DNA from: Bryobacterales bacterium
GTDB taxonomy: Bacteria > Acidobacteriota > Terriglobia > Bryobacterales > Bryobacteraceae
Length of the DNA stretch: 64,000 nt
Assembly (NCBI GenBank): GCA_025350625.1
Contig: JANXXL010000131.1
Coordinates: 1-64,000 of the forward strand
Direction: 5' to 3'
Position 1 is the stretch's first letter. Each line of letters starts with the position of its first letter. This document shows, piece after piece, positions 52,394-61,280 of this stretch. The notes under the pieces were generated by a model. It was not told the DNA's origin and made no database searches. It saw only the letters and a program-made list of their open reading frames with translations. The position numbers and the translations under genes are program-made.

Positions 52394-52514
52394 AGTCTGG
52401 CTGGCTGATCTTGGTTTGGCAGCCAAAACGCGGCCCGTCGTAGTCGTCTCGCGTCACGATCCCGATCCGCCGCGCGCTCTGGTGCTGTATGTGCCTCTCA
52501 CCATCAAGCCGTAG
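52374..52514 (+). pseudogene. PemK/MazF-like toxin gene, truncated
   Basis: 46 aa: MTPRSGEVWLADLGLAAKTR, then PVVVVSRHDPDPPRALVLYV and PLTIKP and a stop. This matches only the first half of a PemK/MazF endoribonuclease (KTRPVVVVS and VPLT are hallmark segments of the family, which is about 110 aa). Beyond the stop another frame reads PFEVPV, as expected for the next strand, then breaks down. So the gene is decayed by more than one frame change while the upstream antitoxin is intact. Confidence 0.8.
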
Positions 52515-52592
52515 CAGCACCTTTTGAGGTACCAGTACTCTCACGACGGTGGCGCTATTGATGCGATGCGAGCGAAGCCGGATAGTTGAGCT

Positions 52593-52772
52593 ATGAATTT
52601 TTCACAAATGGCTCCGAACGAAGGTCCGGTAACGACTACCGGTCAAGTGCAGGAGTCTCTCATCGGCCCGCTAAGCACGCCGGAGCCAATGGGAATGATA
52701 TTACTCGGAACCGCGTTAATTATAGTCTTCATTTTTCTGCGCCGCCGTTTGCCATCATCCCAAGAATCCTAG
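52593..52772 (+). CDS. 59-aa PEP-CTERM-like mini-protein
   Basis: Translation from the ATG at 52593 gives 59 residues and ends with TPEPMGMILLGTALIIVFIF then LRRRLPSSQES, the PEP motif, transmembrane segment and basic tail of exosortase-sorted proteins. The N-terminal half (MNFSQMAPNEGPVTTTGQVQ) has no recognisable leader, so it may be the 3' remnant of a longer PEP-CTERM gene or a very small surface protein. Below the usual 60-codon cut-off and therefore easily missed. Confidence 0.55.
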   Translation: MNFSQMAPNEGPVTTTGQVQESLIGPLSTPEPMGMILLGTALIIVFIFLRRRLPSSQES

Positions 52773-52829
52773 GCTTTTGCCCACTGCTTTGTCTCTGGTT
52801 GTATAAAAAGTGTAGGGTATACTCCAGAA

Positions 52830-54077
52830 ATGTTCCGCACGCTGTTAGCGCTGCTGGTGCTAAGCGCCGGAGTAATGTGGTGCCAGCCGGTTGGGGGTTC
52901 ACGCGCTCCCGCTTTTGATGTAGTTGCTGCCACTGACGCTTATCTCGCTAAGGTTCCTGCCGAGAAGAAGGCCCAGTCGGACGCGTATTTCGAGGGTGGA
53001 TACTGGTTGATCCTTTGGGATTTCCTCTACGCCGCGGCGGTCTCCGTGCTCCTGTTGTCGACGCATCTATCGGCTCGAATGCGTTCGTTCGCGGAACGCA
53101 TCACTCCCTACCAGCCGCTGCGCACGTTTGCTTATTGGGCGCAGTATCTGGTGGTGACGTTCGTAGTGGGTGCTCCACTCGCGGTCTATGAAGGTTTCAT
53201 CCGCGAGCACCAGTACGGTCTGGCGACCCAGACTTTCGGACCCTGGTTGGGTGATCAACTGAAGACTTTCGCGGTCACTTTGTTTCTTGGAGGGTTCGCG
53301 ATTGCTGTGCTCTTCGGAATCGTGCGCCGTCTGCCGCGCACCTGGCATATTTGGGGAGCCGTCGCCGCCTTCGCTCTGGTCGCAGTGCAGGCGATGATTT
53401 TTCCGGTATTTATCGCGCCCCTATTCAACCAATACACCAAGCTCGACGATCCCGCCATCCGCGAACCGATTCTGAGTCTGGCTCGCGCCAACGGAATTCC
53501 CGCTACTGAAGTCTACAAAGTGGACGCATCGCGCCAAAGCACGCGCATCAGTGCGAATGTTTCCGGTTTCCTCGGCACCGAGCGCATTACACTCAATGAC
53601 AACCTGCTGACTCGCGCCACCCTGCCCGAAATCATGTCGGTGATGGGTCACGAGATGGGCCATTATGTGCTGAATCACGCTTACAAAGGTCTGCTGGTAT
53701 TCCTTATCGTGTTAGCAGTGTTTTTCGCAGGGATGCGACGCGCACTGGAGTGGTCGCTCGGCCGCTGGGGCGCGCGGTGGGAAATTCGCGGGGTCTCCGA
53801 TCCGGCAGTGTTGCCGCTGGCGGTGCTAATTATTTCAATTTTCAGCTTTCTCTACACGCCGATTGGCAATACCGTCACGCGGACCATGGAATACGAAGCA
53901 GATATGTACGGGCTAAACGCCGTACGCCAGCCGGATGGGTTTGCCGACATCGCTCTCAAACTCGCTGAATACCGCAAGCTGAGCCCCGGTCCGCTCGAAG
54001 AAATGATTTTCTTCGATCATCCTTCCGGTCGCACGCGTATCTTCTCCGCGATGCGCTGGAAAGCCGAGAACCGCTAG
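52830..54077 (+). CDS. M48-family Ste24-like membrane metalloprotease
   Basis: 415 aa. An N-terminal leader-like segment and six or so transmembrane segments, an N-terminal Peptidase_M48_N region (YWLILWDFLYAAAVSVLLLS, FVVGAPLAVYEGFIREHQYGL), the zinc motif GHEMGHYVLNH and the third ligand region MEYEADMYGL. Ste24/CaaX-protease relatives cleave prenylated substrates; in bacteria the function is uncertain. A TATACT hexamer lies just before the start. Convergent with a GH88-like gene; 2 bases separate the stops. Confidence 0.9.
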   Translation: MFRTLLALLVLSAGVMWCQPVGGSRAPAFDVVAATDAYLAKVPAEKKAQSDAYFEGGYWLILWDFLYAAAVSVLLLSTHLSARMRSFAERITPYQPLRTFAYWAQYLVVTFVVGAPLAVYEGFIREHQYGLATQTFGPWLGDQLKTFAVTLFLGGFAIAVLFGIVRRLPRTWHIWGAVAAFALVAVQAMIFPVFIAPLFNQYTKLDDPAIREPILSLARANGIPATEVYKVDASRQSTRISANVSGFLGTERITLNDNLLTRATLPEIMSVMGHEMGHYVLNHAYKGLLVFLIVLAVFFAGMRRALEWSLGRWGARWEIRGVSDPAVLPLAVLIISIFSFLYTPIGNTVTRTMEYEADMYGLNAVRQPDGFADIALKLAEYRKLSPGPLEEMIFFDHPSGRTRIFSAMRWKAENR

Positions 54078-54079
54078 GG

Positions 54080-55198
54080 CTACCACAACACGCGCTCCAG
54101 CGCCTCGCAGAAAAAGTATTCGCCCCACATCACGGATTCATCCACGCCCAGCCCTTTATGCACGTGATACACGCCGCCTTTGAGGATGCCTTGCCATTTG
54201 GGATCGCGCTTTCCTAGATGCTTTTCACAGAGCGACCGCAAAATGCGCACCGCTGTCGACCAATAGAGGTGCCCCTTCATTGAATCCGGCACCAGACGGC
54301 ACAGGCGCAGGAGCCCAGCCGCATAAATCGCCGCCGCCGAGGTATCGAGCAAGGTCCGGTTCTCGGCGGGCGCGTTGAAGTCCCAAGGCGGTATGCCGTC
54401 GCTCGGCGAATGCGTGATATAAAAATCGGCGCACGCTTGTGCGGTTTCAAGGTAATGCGGGTCGCGGCTGTATTCGTAGACGGTGGCGAAGCCGTACATA
54501 GCCCAGCTCAAGCCGCGCGACCAGCAGGAATCGCCGCGATAACCCTGATGGGTCGTTTGATGCAAAAATTCGCCGGTATCGGTGTCAAAAACCCCTTCAT
54601 GTCCGGTGGAACCGTCGCCACGAACGAGAACGCGCCGCGTGGTCCGCGCATGGCGCAGGGCGATATCGCGCAATTTGCGATCGCCGCTCTCGCGCGCGGC
54701 ATAGAGAATGATGCCGACGTTCATCATGGTATCGATGAACACCGAGTTGTCGGCCACGAAAGAACGTAAGTAGCCGCCCTTCTCCTTGAAACGCATGGCC
54801 AGCGTGCGTCCGGCTTCGATCAGCACGTCGCGGCGCGCGGGATCGGGGTGGAGGCGATGCCAGCGATAATAGGTCGACAGAAATAGAAACCCTAAATCGT
54901 GTGCGTCGCGATCTTTCTTCCGCGGCTCGATGGGTTCGGTGTAGCGCACGGCGTTTTCGTACCAGAACTTCGCTTCCGCTGAATCAGGCTCGGCGTGCTT
55001 GTAGAAGATCCACATCATGCCGGGCAGGAAGCCGTCGGACCAGTGAGTCCACACCTGGCCTTCATGCTTCCACTCGCCGTCTTTGGTATGCAGGGGATAC
55101 AGCATGGGGTGCTTCTCGATCAGTTTGCGGACCTGGCGCTGCGCGAATTGGTAGGAGTGCGTGAATAGTTCCCCGGTGTCGCTCGAAAGGTGAATCAT
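54080..55198 (-). CDS. Unsaturated glucuronyl hydrolase-like (GH88) enzyme
   Basis: 372 aa from the ATG at 55198; the frame extends farther but would overlap the CDGSH gene region. An (alpha/alpha)6-barrel enzyme: DAHDLGFLFLSTYYRWH has the nucleophile-type Asp, VADNSVFIDTMMNVGIILYA the second catalytic Asp, plus QGYRGDSCWSRGLSWAMYGF. The GH88 family removes a 4,5-unsaturated uronic acid from oligosaccharides made by polysaccharide lyases. No lyase is nearby. No leader, so cytoplasmic. Confidence 0.88.
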   Translation of the reverse strand: MIHLSSDTGELFTHSYQFAQRQVRKLIEKHPMLYPLHTKDGEWKHEGQVWTHWSDGFLPGMMWIFYKHAEPDSAEAKFWYENAVRYTEPIEPRKKDRDAHDLGFLFLSTYYRWHRLHPDPARRDVLIEAGRTLAMRFKEKGGYLRSFVADNSVFIDTMMNVGIILYAARESGDRKLRDIALRHARTTRRVLVRGDGSTGHEGVFDTDTGEFLHQTTHQGYRGDSCWSRGLSWAMYGFATVYEYSRDPHYLETAQACADFYITHSPSDGIPPWDFNAPAENRTLLDTSAAAIYAAGLLRLCRLVPDSMKGHLYWSTAVRILRSLCEKHLGKRDPKWQGILKGGVYHVHKGLGVDESVMWGEYFFCEALERVLW

Positions 55199-55279
55199 GT
55201 AGTGCCTATCATTATAGGCTCGCCATCGCGCGCAGTCCGCCGGACGAACCGGCTTAGCGGATCTGCTACGATCAAAAAA

Positions 55280-55510
55280 ATGCCCACGAAAATCACTATC
55301 CGCGACAACGGCTCCATCCGCGTCGAGGGAGACTTTACCATTTACGACATGAATGGCAACCCCTTCGACCTCGCCGGCCGGGGAACCATCGGCTTGTGCC
55401 GCTGCGGACAGTCGGAGAACAAACCATTCTGCGATGGCGCCCACGGTAAGACTGGCTTCCAATCGGCGTGCCCGGCGCGGGCTTTGCCGCCTCCCGTAGC
55501 CAAATCCTGA
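55280..55510 (+). CDS. CDGSH iron-sulfur domain protein
   Basis: 76 aa from the ATG at 55280. The CDGSH-type [2Fe-2S] motif is CRCGQSENKPFCDGAH (Cys40, Cys42, Cys51, His55). MitoNEET-like short form with a single domain; it may transfer electrons or clusters. Single gene divergent from the GH88-like gene. Confidence 0.92.
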   Translation: MPTKITIRDNGSIRVEGDFTIYDMNGNPFDLAGRGTIGLCRCGQSENKPFCDGAHGKTGFQSACPARALPPPVAKS

Positions 55511-55604
55511 CGCGCGCGTCATCGCGGATAGCATCTTTCTACGGCGATTCAGCGTTGCGTTTTCCTGCTTCTTAGTCTGGATTACAGGGACATCCTTAAG
55601 TCGT

Positions 55605-55722
55605 GACGGGAGAGAAGTTGTCTCCTTACGGAACCAGTTAGGGAAGACGAATCCCAAATCGGCTTACCGGAGCTACTTTTCCGGCCCGTGGTGGGTTCGT
55701 TTGCCCTAAGGAGAATCCCGAA
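55605..55722 (+). promoter_or_regulatory. Structured leader upstream of PEP-CTERM gene
   Basis: The 118 bases before the ATG hold four pairings: GGAGA/TCTCC (55609-55613 with 55621-55625), GAACC/GGTTC (55631-55635 with 55694-55698) enclosing GGG/CCC and CCGGA/TCCGG hairpins. The last is CCGGAGCTACTTTTCCGG at 55667-55684. The ribosome site AAGGAGAATCCCG follows. The layout suits a multi-branched RNA element, but it fits no riboswitch consensus I know (not a c-di-GMP-I type). Confidence 0.4.
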
Positions 55723-56457
55723 ATGATGCTGCTTGCCCGAACGATCCCAAAATTGCAGATTTTGGTCTTGACGCTGGCTGCGTTGACAGCACCTGCTTAC
55801 GCCACGATCAGCTATACCGCATGTACAACCGGATGCGTGGATGCCAATGGCACGTACGCCATCTGGCAAACCGCTCCCGGCTCGGCCGGACTGACGTTCT
55901 CGATGTCCCCCAGCACTTTTGCAGCAGGCAATCTTGCAAGCGGCGTGTACACCGATGGCACGGGCACGGTGTTCACCGGCTATAACGGAGCGAGCATCGA
56001 CACGCTTATGAGCGTGTCCGGAAGTTCACTGCTCGAAGGAGGCAATGGAACCGGCACTGGAATCGAAATTCTGCTCCCGGCGAACACCTACGCATTCGCC
56101 ATGAATTTCACTATGTTCGGTTCCTCCTTTTCCACGTACTATGAGGCGGTGGGCAACCACAACGTGAACGGGACCAACTTTTCAACCAATGTAGTGGGCG
56201 CCGGATCAAGCCAGTTCTTTGCCATCACCAGCACTTCGCCACTGACCCAGTTGTTTATCGGTCCGAATAGCAGCGCCGGTCACCTGCAAATTAATAATTT
56301 TGAAATCGGACAGGTAGCGCCTACGCCGGAGATTTCAACCGTCGCCCTTATCGGCAGCGGACTGGTTCTCGTAGGACTGCTGCGCCGCAGCCGGATGCAG
56401 AAGCGGAGCAAAGTTCCGTCAGGCCAGAACCCGTTCGAATGCGGGATCGCGACCTAG
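55723..56457 (+). CDS. PEP-CTERM sorting-domain protein
   Basis: 244 aa. Signal peptide IPKLQILVLTLAALTAPAYA, a beta-rich Ser/Thr/Gly domain with two early Cys (TACTTGCVDANGT), and a C-terminal sorting signal TPEISTVALIGSGLVLVGLLRRSR, a PEP-CTERM variant (PEI in place of PEP). A 20-residue basic tail follows the TM segment, longer than usual. Exosortase/archaeosortase genes are not in this window. Ribosome site AAGGAG is good. Its 3' end overlaps the convergent opcA by 39 bases. Confidence 0.85.
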   Translation: MMLLARTIPKLQILVLTLAALTAPAYATISYTACTTGCVDANGTYAIWQTAPGSAGLTFSMSPSTFAAGNLASGVYTDGTGTVFTGYNGASIDTLMSVSGSSLLEGGNGTGTGIEILLPANTYAFAMNFTMFGSSFSTYYEAVGNHNVNGTNFSTNVVGAGSSQFFAITSTSPLTQLFIGPNSSAGHLQINNFEIGQVAPTPEISTVALIGSGLVLVGLLRRSRMQKRSKVPSGQNPFECGIAT

Positions 56458-57378
56458 GATCGATAACTCCTCGCGCATCAAGCACTCTTCGGAATCCGGC
56501 GGCAGCAGCGAGGAATAGCTTCGCGCTCCGCTGCGGACTTCGAGTGAGGACGCCTCCGTCCGGCGGATCGACATCTCCAGGTTGCCGCCGGTGAAGACTA
56601 CCGAGTGCAGCCCCGCATCTCCCGCCACTGGCGCCAGCGTAATATCGATGCCGGGGAGGGCGCGCTCAATCCAGCGGGCGAAGTACAGAGAACGGGTTCC
56701 GGGCCGGGCGCCTCCATGTTCAAGTCGCACCGCCCCGCTGCGCGCGTCCACGAGCCATTCGGGGGGCGCAGCGTCCATCAGGTGGGCCACCGCTTCACGC
56801 CAACCCGTGAGCCGGGTCCACGCCAGGTCCGCCACTCGCCGGCCGCCCTTTTGCATGCGCCGCAGGAACTCGAATGCCGAAGCTGGATGGCGCACCGCCC
56901 GCGTGTTGAAGATAATTTTGTTCGCGAGCGGAAACAGCGGATCGAGGGACCGGTCCAAAAAAGCGCGCGGGCCGCGGCACCACAGCACTACCGGCAGATC
57001 GGGCGCGATCAACGGAACGAGCACCCGAGCCACTTCGTCGGTTTGCTCGGAATCTGCAGTGATCTCGATGCCTTCCGAGCAAATCTGCTGCTGCCCGCCG
57101 AAAGGCATCCAGCATTCAGCGAACACCTGTCCGCTCAACTCGCCGCCTTCGCTCGGAATCAGCACGATGGCGCGGCTGGGATGGCCGTGCATTAGTTGGC
57201 CAATGGTTTTCCTGGCGGATTCGGCGTCGGCCGCGTCATCCGGCTCGGCTACCACCATTAAAGTCATCGAGCACGCGCGCAACACGCCGCCTGCGCCGCC
57301 CTGGTCCTTGGCAAGTTGAGCCCACAGGCCGCGTAAATCCCGCAGGACCTTTTCAGGATCGATAGCCGCCGCGACCAT
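56419..57378 (-). CDS. opcA: Glucose-6-phosphate dehydrogenase assembly protein
   Basis: 319 aa, resembling OpcA of cyanobacteria and actinobacteria, which activates and oligomerises Zwf. MVAAAIDPEKVLRDLRGLWAQLA is a helical start, followed by a Rossmann-like fold containing SEGGELSGQVFAECWMPFGGQQQICSEGIEI, VLVPLIAPDLPVVLWCRG and PLFPLANKIIFNTR. Its stop side overlaps the PEP-CTERM gene; its ATG overlaps the zwf stop by one base. The order zwf-opcA is the classic pair. Confidence 0.92.
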   Translation of the reverse strand: MVAAAIDPEKVLRDLRGLWAQLAKDQGGAGGVLRACSMTLMVVAEPDDAADAESARKTIGQLMHGHPSRAIVLIPSEGGELSGQVFAECWMPFGGQQQICSEGIEITADSEQTDEVARVLVPLIAPDLPVVLWCRGPRAFLDRSLDPLFPLANKIIFNTRAVRHPASAFEFLRRMQKGGRRVADLAWTRLTGWREAVAHLMDAAPPEWLVDARSGAVRLEHGGARPGTRSLYFARWIERALPGIDITLAPVAGDAGLHSVVFTGGNLEMSIRRTEASSLEVRSGARSYSSLLPPDSEECLMREELSILGRDPAFERVLA

Positions 57379-58865
57379 TAACTATTCCTCCAAACGTGGG
57401 CTTGGCGCGCGAGCATTTCGTCTGCTGCTGCCGGTCCCCAGGTGCCCGGTTCGTAATTCGGAAATTCGAATTTGCGATTGGCCCAGTCCTCAAGGATTGG
57501 CGACACTACCCGCCAGCTTGCCTCTACCATGTCCTGCCGCGTATAGAGGGTCGCGTCGCCCGTCAGCGCGTCTTCGAGCAACGTCTCATAGGCGGTCGGC
57601 GACCGCTCGCCAAAACTGGAGCCGTAGTTGAAATCCATCGACACCGGCCGCAGGCGCATGCCGCTGCCGGGCTGCTTCGACAAAAACCGCAGAGAAATAC
57701 CTTCCTCGGGTTGAATGCGCAGGATCAAAAGATTCGGCCGCATGGTGACGCCCCCCGCGTCAGGAGTAAACAACGCGTGGGGAGCCGTATTGTATTGGAT
57801 AGCAATCTCCGTAGTGCGTTTCGGCAACCTCTTGCCGCTGCGAATATAGAACGGAATACCGGCCCAACGCCAGTTATCGATATAAAACGTCGCGGCGGCG
57901 TAGGTGGGAGCTTGCGTCGCGGGGTCGACTCCCGGCTCGTGGCGAAAGCCGCCGTATTGTCCCGCCACGGCGTAGAGCGGCACTTCCTCGGGACTCAGAA
58001 TGCGAATCGAGCGCAGCAACTTGGCGCGCTCGTCGCGCACGGCATCCGGCTCATACTCCGCCGGGGGCTCCATCGCGATAGTAGCCATCACTTGCAACAG
58101 ATGATTCTGGATCATGTCGCGCACTGCGCCGGCTTCCTGATAGTACGCGCCCCGACCCTCGACGCCGATCGATTCCGCGGCCGTGATCTGCACGTGATTT
58201 ATGTAGCGCCGGTTCCACAAGGGCTCAAAGATCCCGTTGCCGAAGCGGAACGCCAGGATATTCTGCACCGTTTCCTTACCCAGATAGTGATCGATGCGAT
58301 AGACGTCGGCTTCGTCGAATACGCGGTGGATGCGTTCGTTCAACTCGCGTGCGCTCTTTAGATCGTGGCCAAACGGTTTCTCAACCACAACGCGCTGCCA
58401 GCCTTCCGCAGTGCTGCGTCCCAAACCCACGGCCCCGAGCCGCTCTACCACTTCACCGTAGTAGCTGGGTTGCGTCGAAAGGTAATACAGAACGTTGGTG
58501 CGGCCGAGCGCCGTCAGTTTGTCCTTGATCGAGGAGTAGAGCGCCGGGTCGCTCAAATCGCCCGCGACGTAATAGAGACCCTTTGCGAAGCCATCCCACC
58601 GCTCTTCATCGAAGGGACTGTCTTCGAGAAACTGCTTCACCGAATCGTGCATCTTGGAGCGAAATTCGTCGTCGTTCAGCGGTGTGCGGGAGGTTCCTAG
58701 AATCGACACTGTCGCCGGGAGCCGCCTCTCATAGGCCAACCGGTAAAGTGCCGGAATCAGCTTGCGTTTGGTGAGATCGCCGTTTGCCCCAAAGATGACA
58801 ATGGCGCATTCCGGGACCTGGCGTTCGAAGCGCAGTGGGTCGGCAAAGGGGTTGGAGTCGGCCAC
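57378..58865 (-). CDS. zwf: Glucose-6-phosphate 1-dehydrogenase
   Basis: 495 aa from a GTG at 58865. NADP fold (FGANGDLTKRKLIPALYRLA), active-site peptide RIDHYLGKETVQNILAFRFGN (with the catalytic His), and the C-terminal substrate-binding fold are present. It catalyses the first step of the oxidative pentose-phosphate pathway. It is followed directly by opcA. An imperfect inverted repeat GTTCAA...TTGAAC (58869-58895) lies just before the start and may be a regulator site. Confidence 0.97.
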   Translation of the reverse strand: MADSNPFADPLRFERQVPECAIVIFGANGDLTKRKLIPALYRLAYERRLPATVSILGTSRTPLNDDEFRSKMHDSVKQFLEDSPFDEERWDGFAKGLYYVAGDLSDPALYSSIKDKLTALGRTNVLYYLSTQPSYYGEVVERLGAVGLGRSTAEGWQRVVVEKPFGHDLKSARELNERIHRVFDEADVYRIDHYLGKETVQNILAFRFGNGIFEPLWNRRYINHVQITAAESIGVEGRGAYYQEAGAVRDMIQNHLLQVMATIAMEPPAEYEPDAVRDERAKLLRSIRILSPEEVPLYAVAGQYGGFRHEPGVDPATQAPTYAAATFYIDNWRWAGIPFYIRSGKRLPKRTTEIAIQYNTAPHALFTPDAGGVTMRPNLLILRIQPEEGISLRFLSKQPGSGMRLRPVSMDFNYGSSFGERSPTAYETLLEDALTGDATLYTRQDMVEASWRVVSPILEDWANRKFEFPNYEPGTWGPAAADEMLARQAHVWRNS

Positions 58866-58868
58866 TCA

Positions 58869-58895
58869 GTTCAACTTAGCATGTTAGGATTGAAC
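58869..58895. promoter_or_regulatory. Inverted repeat at the zwf start
   Basis: GTTCAA at 58869-58874 and TTGAAC at 58890-58895 flank 15 bases and lie between zwf and the divergent pseudo-receiver gene. A candidate operator only. Confidence 0.3.
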
Positions 58896-58929
58896 TTCAC
58901 CCCTCCACGGTCTTTCGAAATCCAAAATC

Positions 58930-59304
58930 ATGCCAACTGCAGACACCAAGAAAGTGCTCGCCGTGCTGGACGACCTGTTCTTCACCGTCAAAATCAACGA
59001 AGCGGCCAAGCGCGCCGGTCTGAGCGCCACCTTCGTAAAGAGCCAGCGGGACGCTCTCGATCAAGCCGCCGAGGGACCCGCTCTGATCATTCTCGACCTG
59101 AACTTCGCCGCTATCCTGCCGGTGGATCTCATCCAGAAATTTAAGGCCGATCCGAATCTGAAAAAGATCAACCTGGTGGGGTACGTTTCGCATGTTCAGG
59201 GGGAACTGAAGCAGGAAGCCCAAGAGGCCGGCTGCGATATGGTGCTGGCACGCTCCGCATTTTCGCAGAGCCTCCAGCAGATCATGAAACGGCACGCCAA
59301 TTAA
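58930..59304 (+). CDS. Receiver-like protein lacking the usual phosphorylation Asp context
   Basis: 124 aa with a CheY-like fold: KVLAVLDDLFFTVKINEAAKRAG, PALIILDLNFAAILPVDLIQKFKA, KINLVGYVSHVQGELKQEAQEAGCDMVLARSAFSQSLQQIM. The ILDLN strand carries an Asp at the phosphoacceptor position, but the N-terminal acidic pair is weak (LDD) and the Thr/Lys partners are changed (GYVSH, ARSAF), so it may be a pseudo-receiver. The last 228 bases are duplicated at 61281-61508. Divergent from zwf. Confidence 0.8.
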   Translation: MPTADTKKVLAVLDDLFFTVKINEAAKRAGLSATFVKSQRDALDQAAEGPALIILDLNFAAILPVDLIQKFKADPNLKKINLVGYVSHVQGELKQEAQEAGCDMVLARSAFSQSLQQIMKRHAN

Positions 59305-59495
59305 GCACGGCTGCCGAAACTCGCGCGAATTGGGCGCGAGCTGGCCCGTTCCCATTTCGAGCAGATCCAGTTTCCGGACCAGGTACTAGATCTACTGGAT
59401 TTTCCACAGAAAGGAAAAAGCTTGTTCTCAAAGGCTCAGGCTGGTTATAGTTATTTGTGCCGGTAGGTCAACATATTAATCCGGTTAAGGAGAGA

Positions 59496-61184
59496 ATGAT
59501 GTGGATCCCGGTCGAGCGAGTCCTGGCGGCGCCGTCGAAGTATTGTAGTATCGCCTTTCTGTATGTCGTATTGCTTGTCTTGACGAGCGGCAGACCGATT
59601 CTGGCTCAAACCTTCCCCATGTCCATCACGTGCACCAGCACGGGACAAACTTGTACCCCCGTTTTTTCGACGCCCGTCACGTTCGCGCAGGCCGGACCGC
59701 TCGCCATTACGGTCACAGCCGCTCCCACACACTGTTCCAACGTCGGCTACATCGTCGCCCTGGACACGACCGTACTCAGCACTACCACCTTCCTGACTCC
59801 CGGACAAACTAGCGGACCCATTGTCAGCGCGGCGGTGAGCAGCGGTCAGCATACCGTCACCGTACAAGGCATCGGGACTGTGGGCGGATGCAATACCGGT
59901 GTCCTGGGTTCATGGTCAGGAACACTGGTGGTATCGCAGACCACGAACACCCCCACGGGCGCCAACGTAAGCGTGCCGTTGGGCGCGATCAATGTCGCCT
60001 TCGCGAATGTCACGGCGCCGGGAAGCACAATAGCCACCCCCCTTCCTCCACAGATCATGCCGCCGGGGTTCGCAGTATTCTCGCCATTACCCCCAGAAAT
60101 CCGTAGTGTCGATATATCAACCACCGCCACGTTCACGGGGCCAATCATCCTTGCATTCGACCTGGCTGGCGGCTCGCCATTACCGCCGAATATCACGCCA
60201 CAACAGTTTTCCAGGCTAAGAGTGCTACACGGAGAAGCCATTCCGGGCAACCCTATAATACCGGGCAACCCTATATTCGTGGACAGGACCGTCCCCACTC
60301 CCCCGCAAATCATTCCGAGCCCTCCACAGATCATGCCCATCTATGCGCAGGTTTCCTCGCTCAGTCCGTTCGTGATCGCTCAAATGTCCGACAAGATTGT
60401 GTTCTCGAGCAATCGCGACGGCAACTCCGAGATTTATTCGATGAACAGCGATGGAACAGGCCCGGCGAGGTTGACGAATAATCCGGCGGTGGACGTTTTC
60501 CCGGCCTGGTCGCCGGACCGCAGCAAGATCGCCTTCAGCAGCAACCGCAGCGGCAACTTTGAGATCTACTCGATGAACGCCGATGGCAGCTCGCCGGTAA
60601 GGCTGACGTTCAATGCACAGATCAATGGCGGCCCGGCTTGGTCACCCAACGGGACTAAGATCGCCTTCACCAGCAACCACGACGGCAATTTCGAAATCTA
60701 CTCGATGAATCCTGACGGAACGGGACTGGCACGGCTGACCAACAATCTATCGGCCGATGCCAATCCAACCTGGTCCCCTGATGGGACCAGGATCGCCTTT
60801 ATGAGCACCCGGGACGGCCGCTTCCAGATCTACTCGATGAACGCCGACGGGACGGGTGTGAAGCGGCTCACCAACAATTCGGCAGTGGACGTCAGTCCCG
60901 CTTGGTCTCCGGACGGCAGCAAGATTGTCTTCGCGAGCAACCGGAACGGCCTCATCAATTTCGAGATCTACGCGATGAACGCCGACGGCAGCGGGCCCGC
61001 CAGACTGACGAACAATGCAGCGGAGGACGGCCAGCCTTCCTGGTCGCCAGACGGCGCCAAAATCATCTTCACCAGCAACCGCACGGGCTTCTTTAACTTC
61101 CAGATCTACGCGATGAACTCCGATGGCAGCGGGCTGGCCAGGCTGACGACGAACCAAACGTTCGATCTGTCTCCGCAGTGGTAG
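59496..61184 (+). CDS. Secreted PD40/TolB-like beta-propeller protein
   Basis: 562 aa from the ATG at 59496 (AAGGAG upstream). Signal segment YCSIAFLYVVLLVLTSGRPILA, an Ig-like/Cys-containing N-terminal domain (SITCTSTGQTCTPVFS), a Pro-rich linker with a duplicated unit IPGNPI at 60241-60275 and several PPQI(M/I)P repeats, then PD40 blades: KIVFSSNRDGNSEIYSMNSDG and PAWSPDRSKIAF, seven in all. It is a secreted scaffold/propeller. The 3' copy of the pseudo-receiver follows 96 bases downstream. Confidence 0.88.
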   Translation: MMWIPVERVLAAPSKYCSIAFLYVVLLVLTSGRPILAQTFPMSITCTSTGQTCTPVFSTPVTFAQAGPLAITVTAAPTHCSNVGYIVALDTTVLSTTTFLTPGQTSGPIVSAAVSSGQHTVTVQGIGTVGGCNTGVLGSWSGTLVVSQTTNTPTGANVSVPLGAINVAFANVTAPGSTIATPLPPQIMPPGFAVFSPLPPEIRSVDISTTATFTGPIILAFDLAGGSPLPPNITPQQFSRLRVLHGEAIPGNPIIPGNPIFVDRTVPTPPQIIPSPPQIMPIYAQVSSLSPFVIAQMSDKIVFSSNRDGNSEIYSMNSDGTGPARLTNNPAVDVFPAWSPDRSKIAFSSNRSGNFEIYSMNADGSSPVRLTFNAQINGGPAWSPNGTKIAFTSNHDGNFEIYSMNPDGTGLARLTNNLSADANPTWSPDGTRIAFMSTRDGRFQIYSMNADGTGVKRLTNNSAVDVSPAWSPDGSKIVFASNRNGLINFEIYAMNADGSGPARLTNNAAEDGQPSWSPDGAKIIFTSNRTGFFNFQIYAMNSDGSGLARLTTNQTFDLSPQW

Positions 61185-61280
61185 GCCGGTTCGTTCGACG
61201 CGTGCTCCCGCAAGTCCGATCAAGCCCCGAGGCAGCGGACGTACAGCGATGGAATCGCCTGACATTAACCCGTATGGCGT

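Noticed and set aside
55605-55722. Cyclic-di-GMP-I riboswitch
   Set aside because: The GEMM-I conserved strings (ACGCACAGGGCAAACC and GACGCAAAGC) are absent.
60241-60275. Pro-rich 18-base tandem repeat in the PD40 gene as a recombination site
   Set aside because: It encodes a repeated IPGNPI linker and fits protein linker expansion; no mobile element signs.
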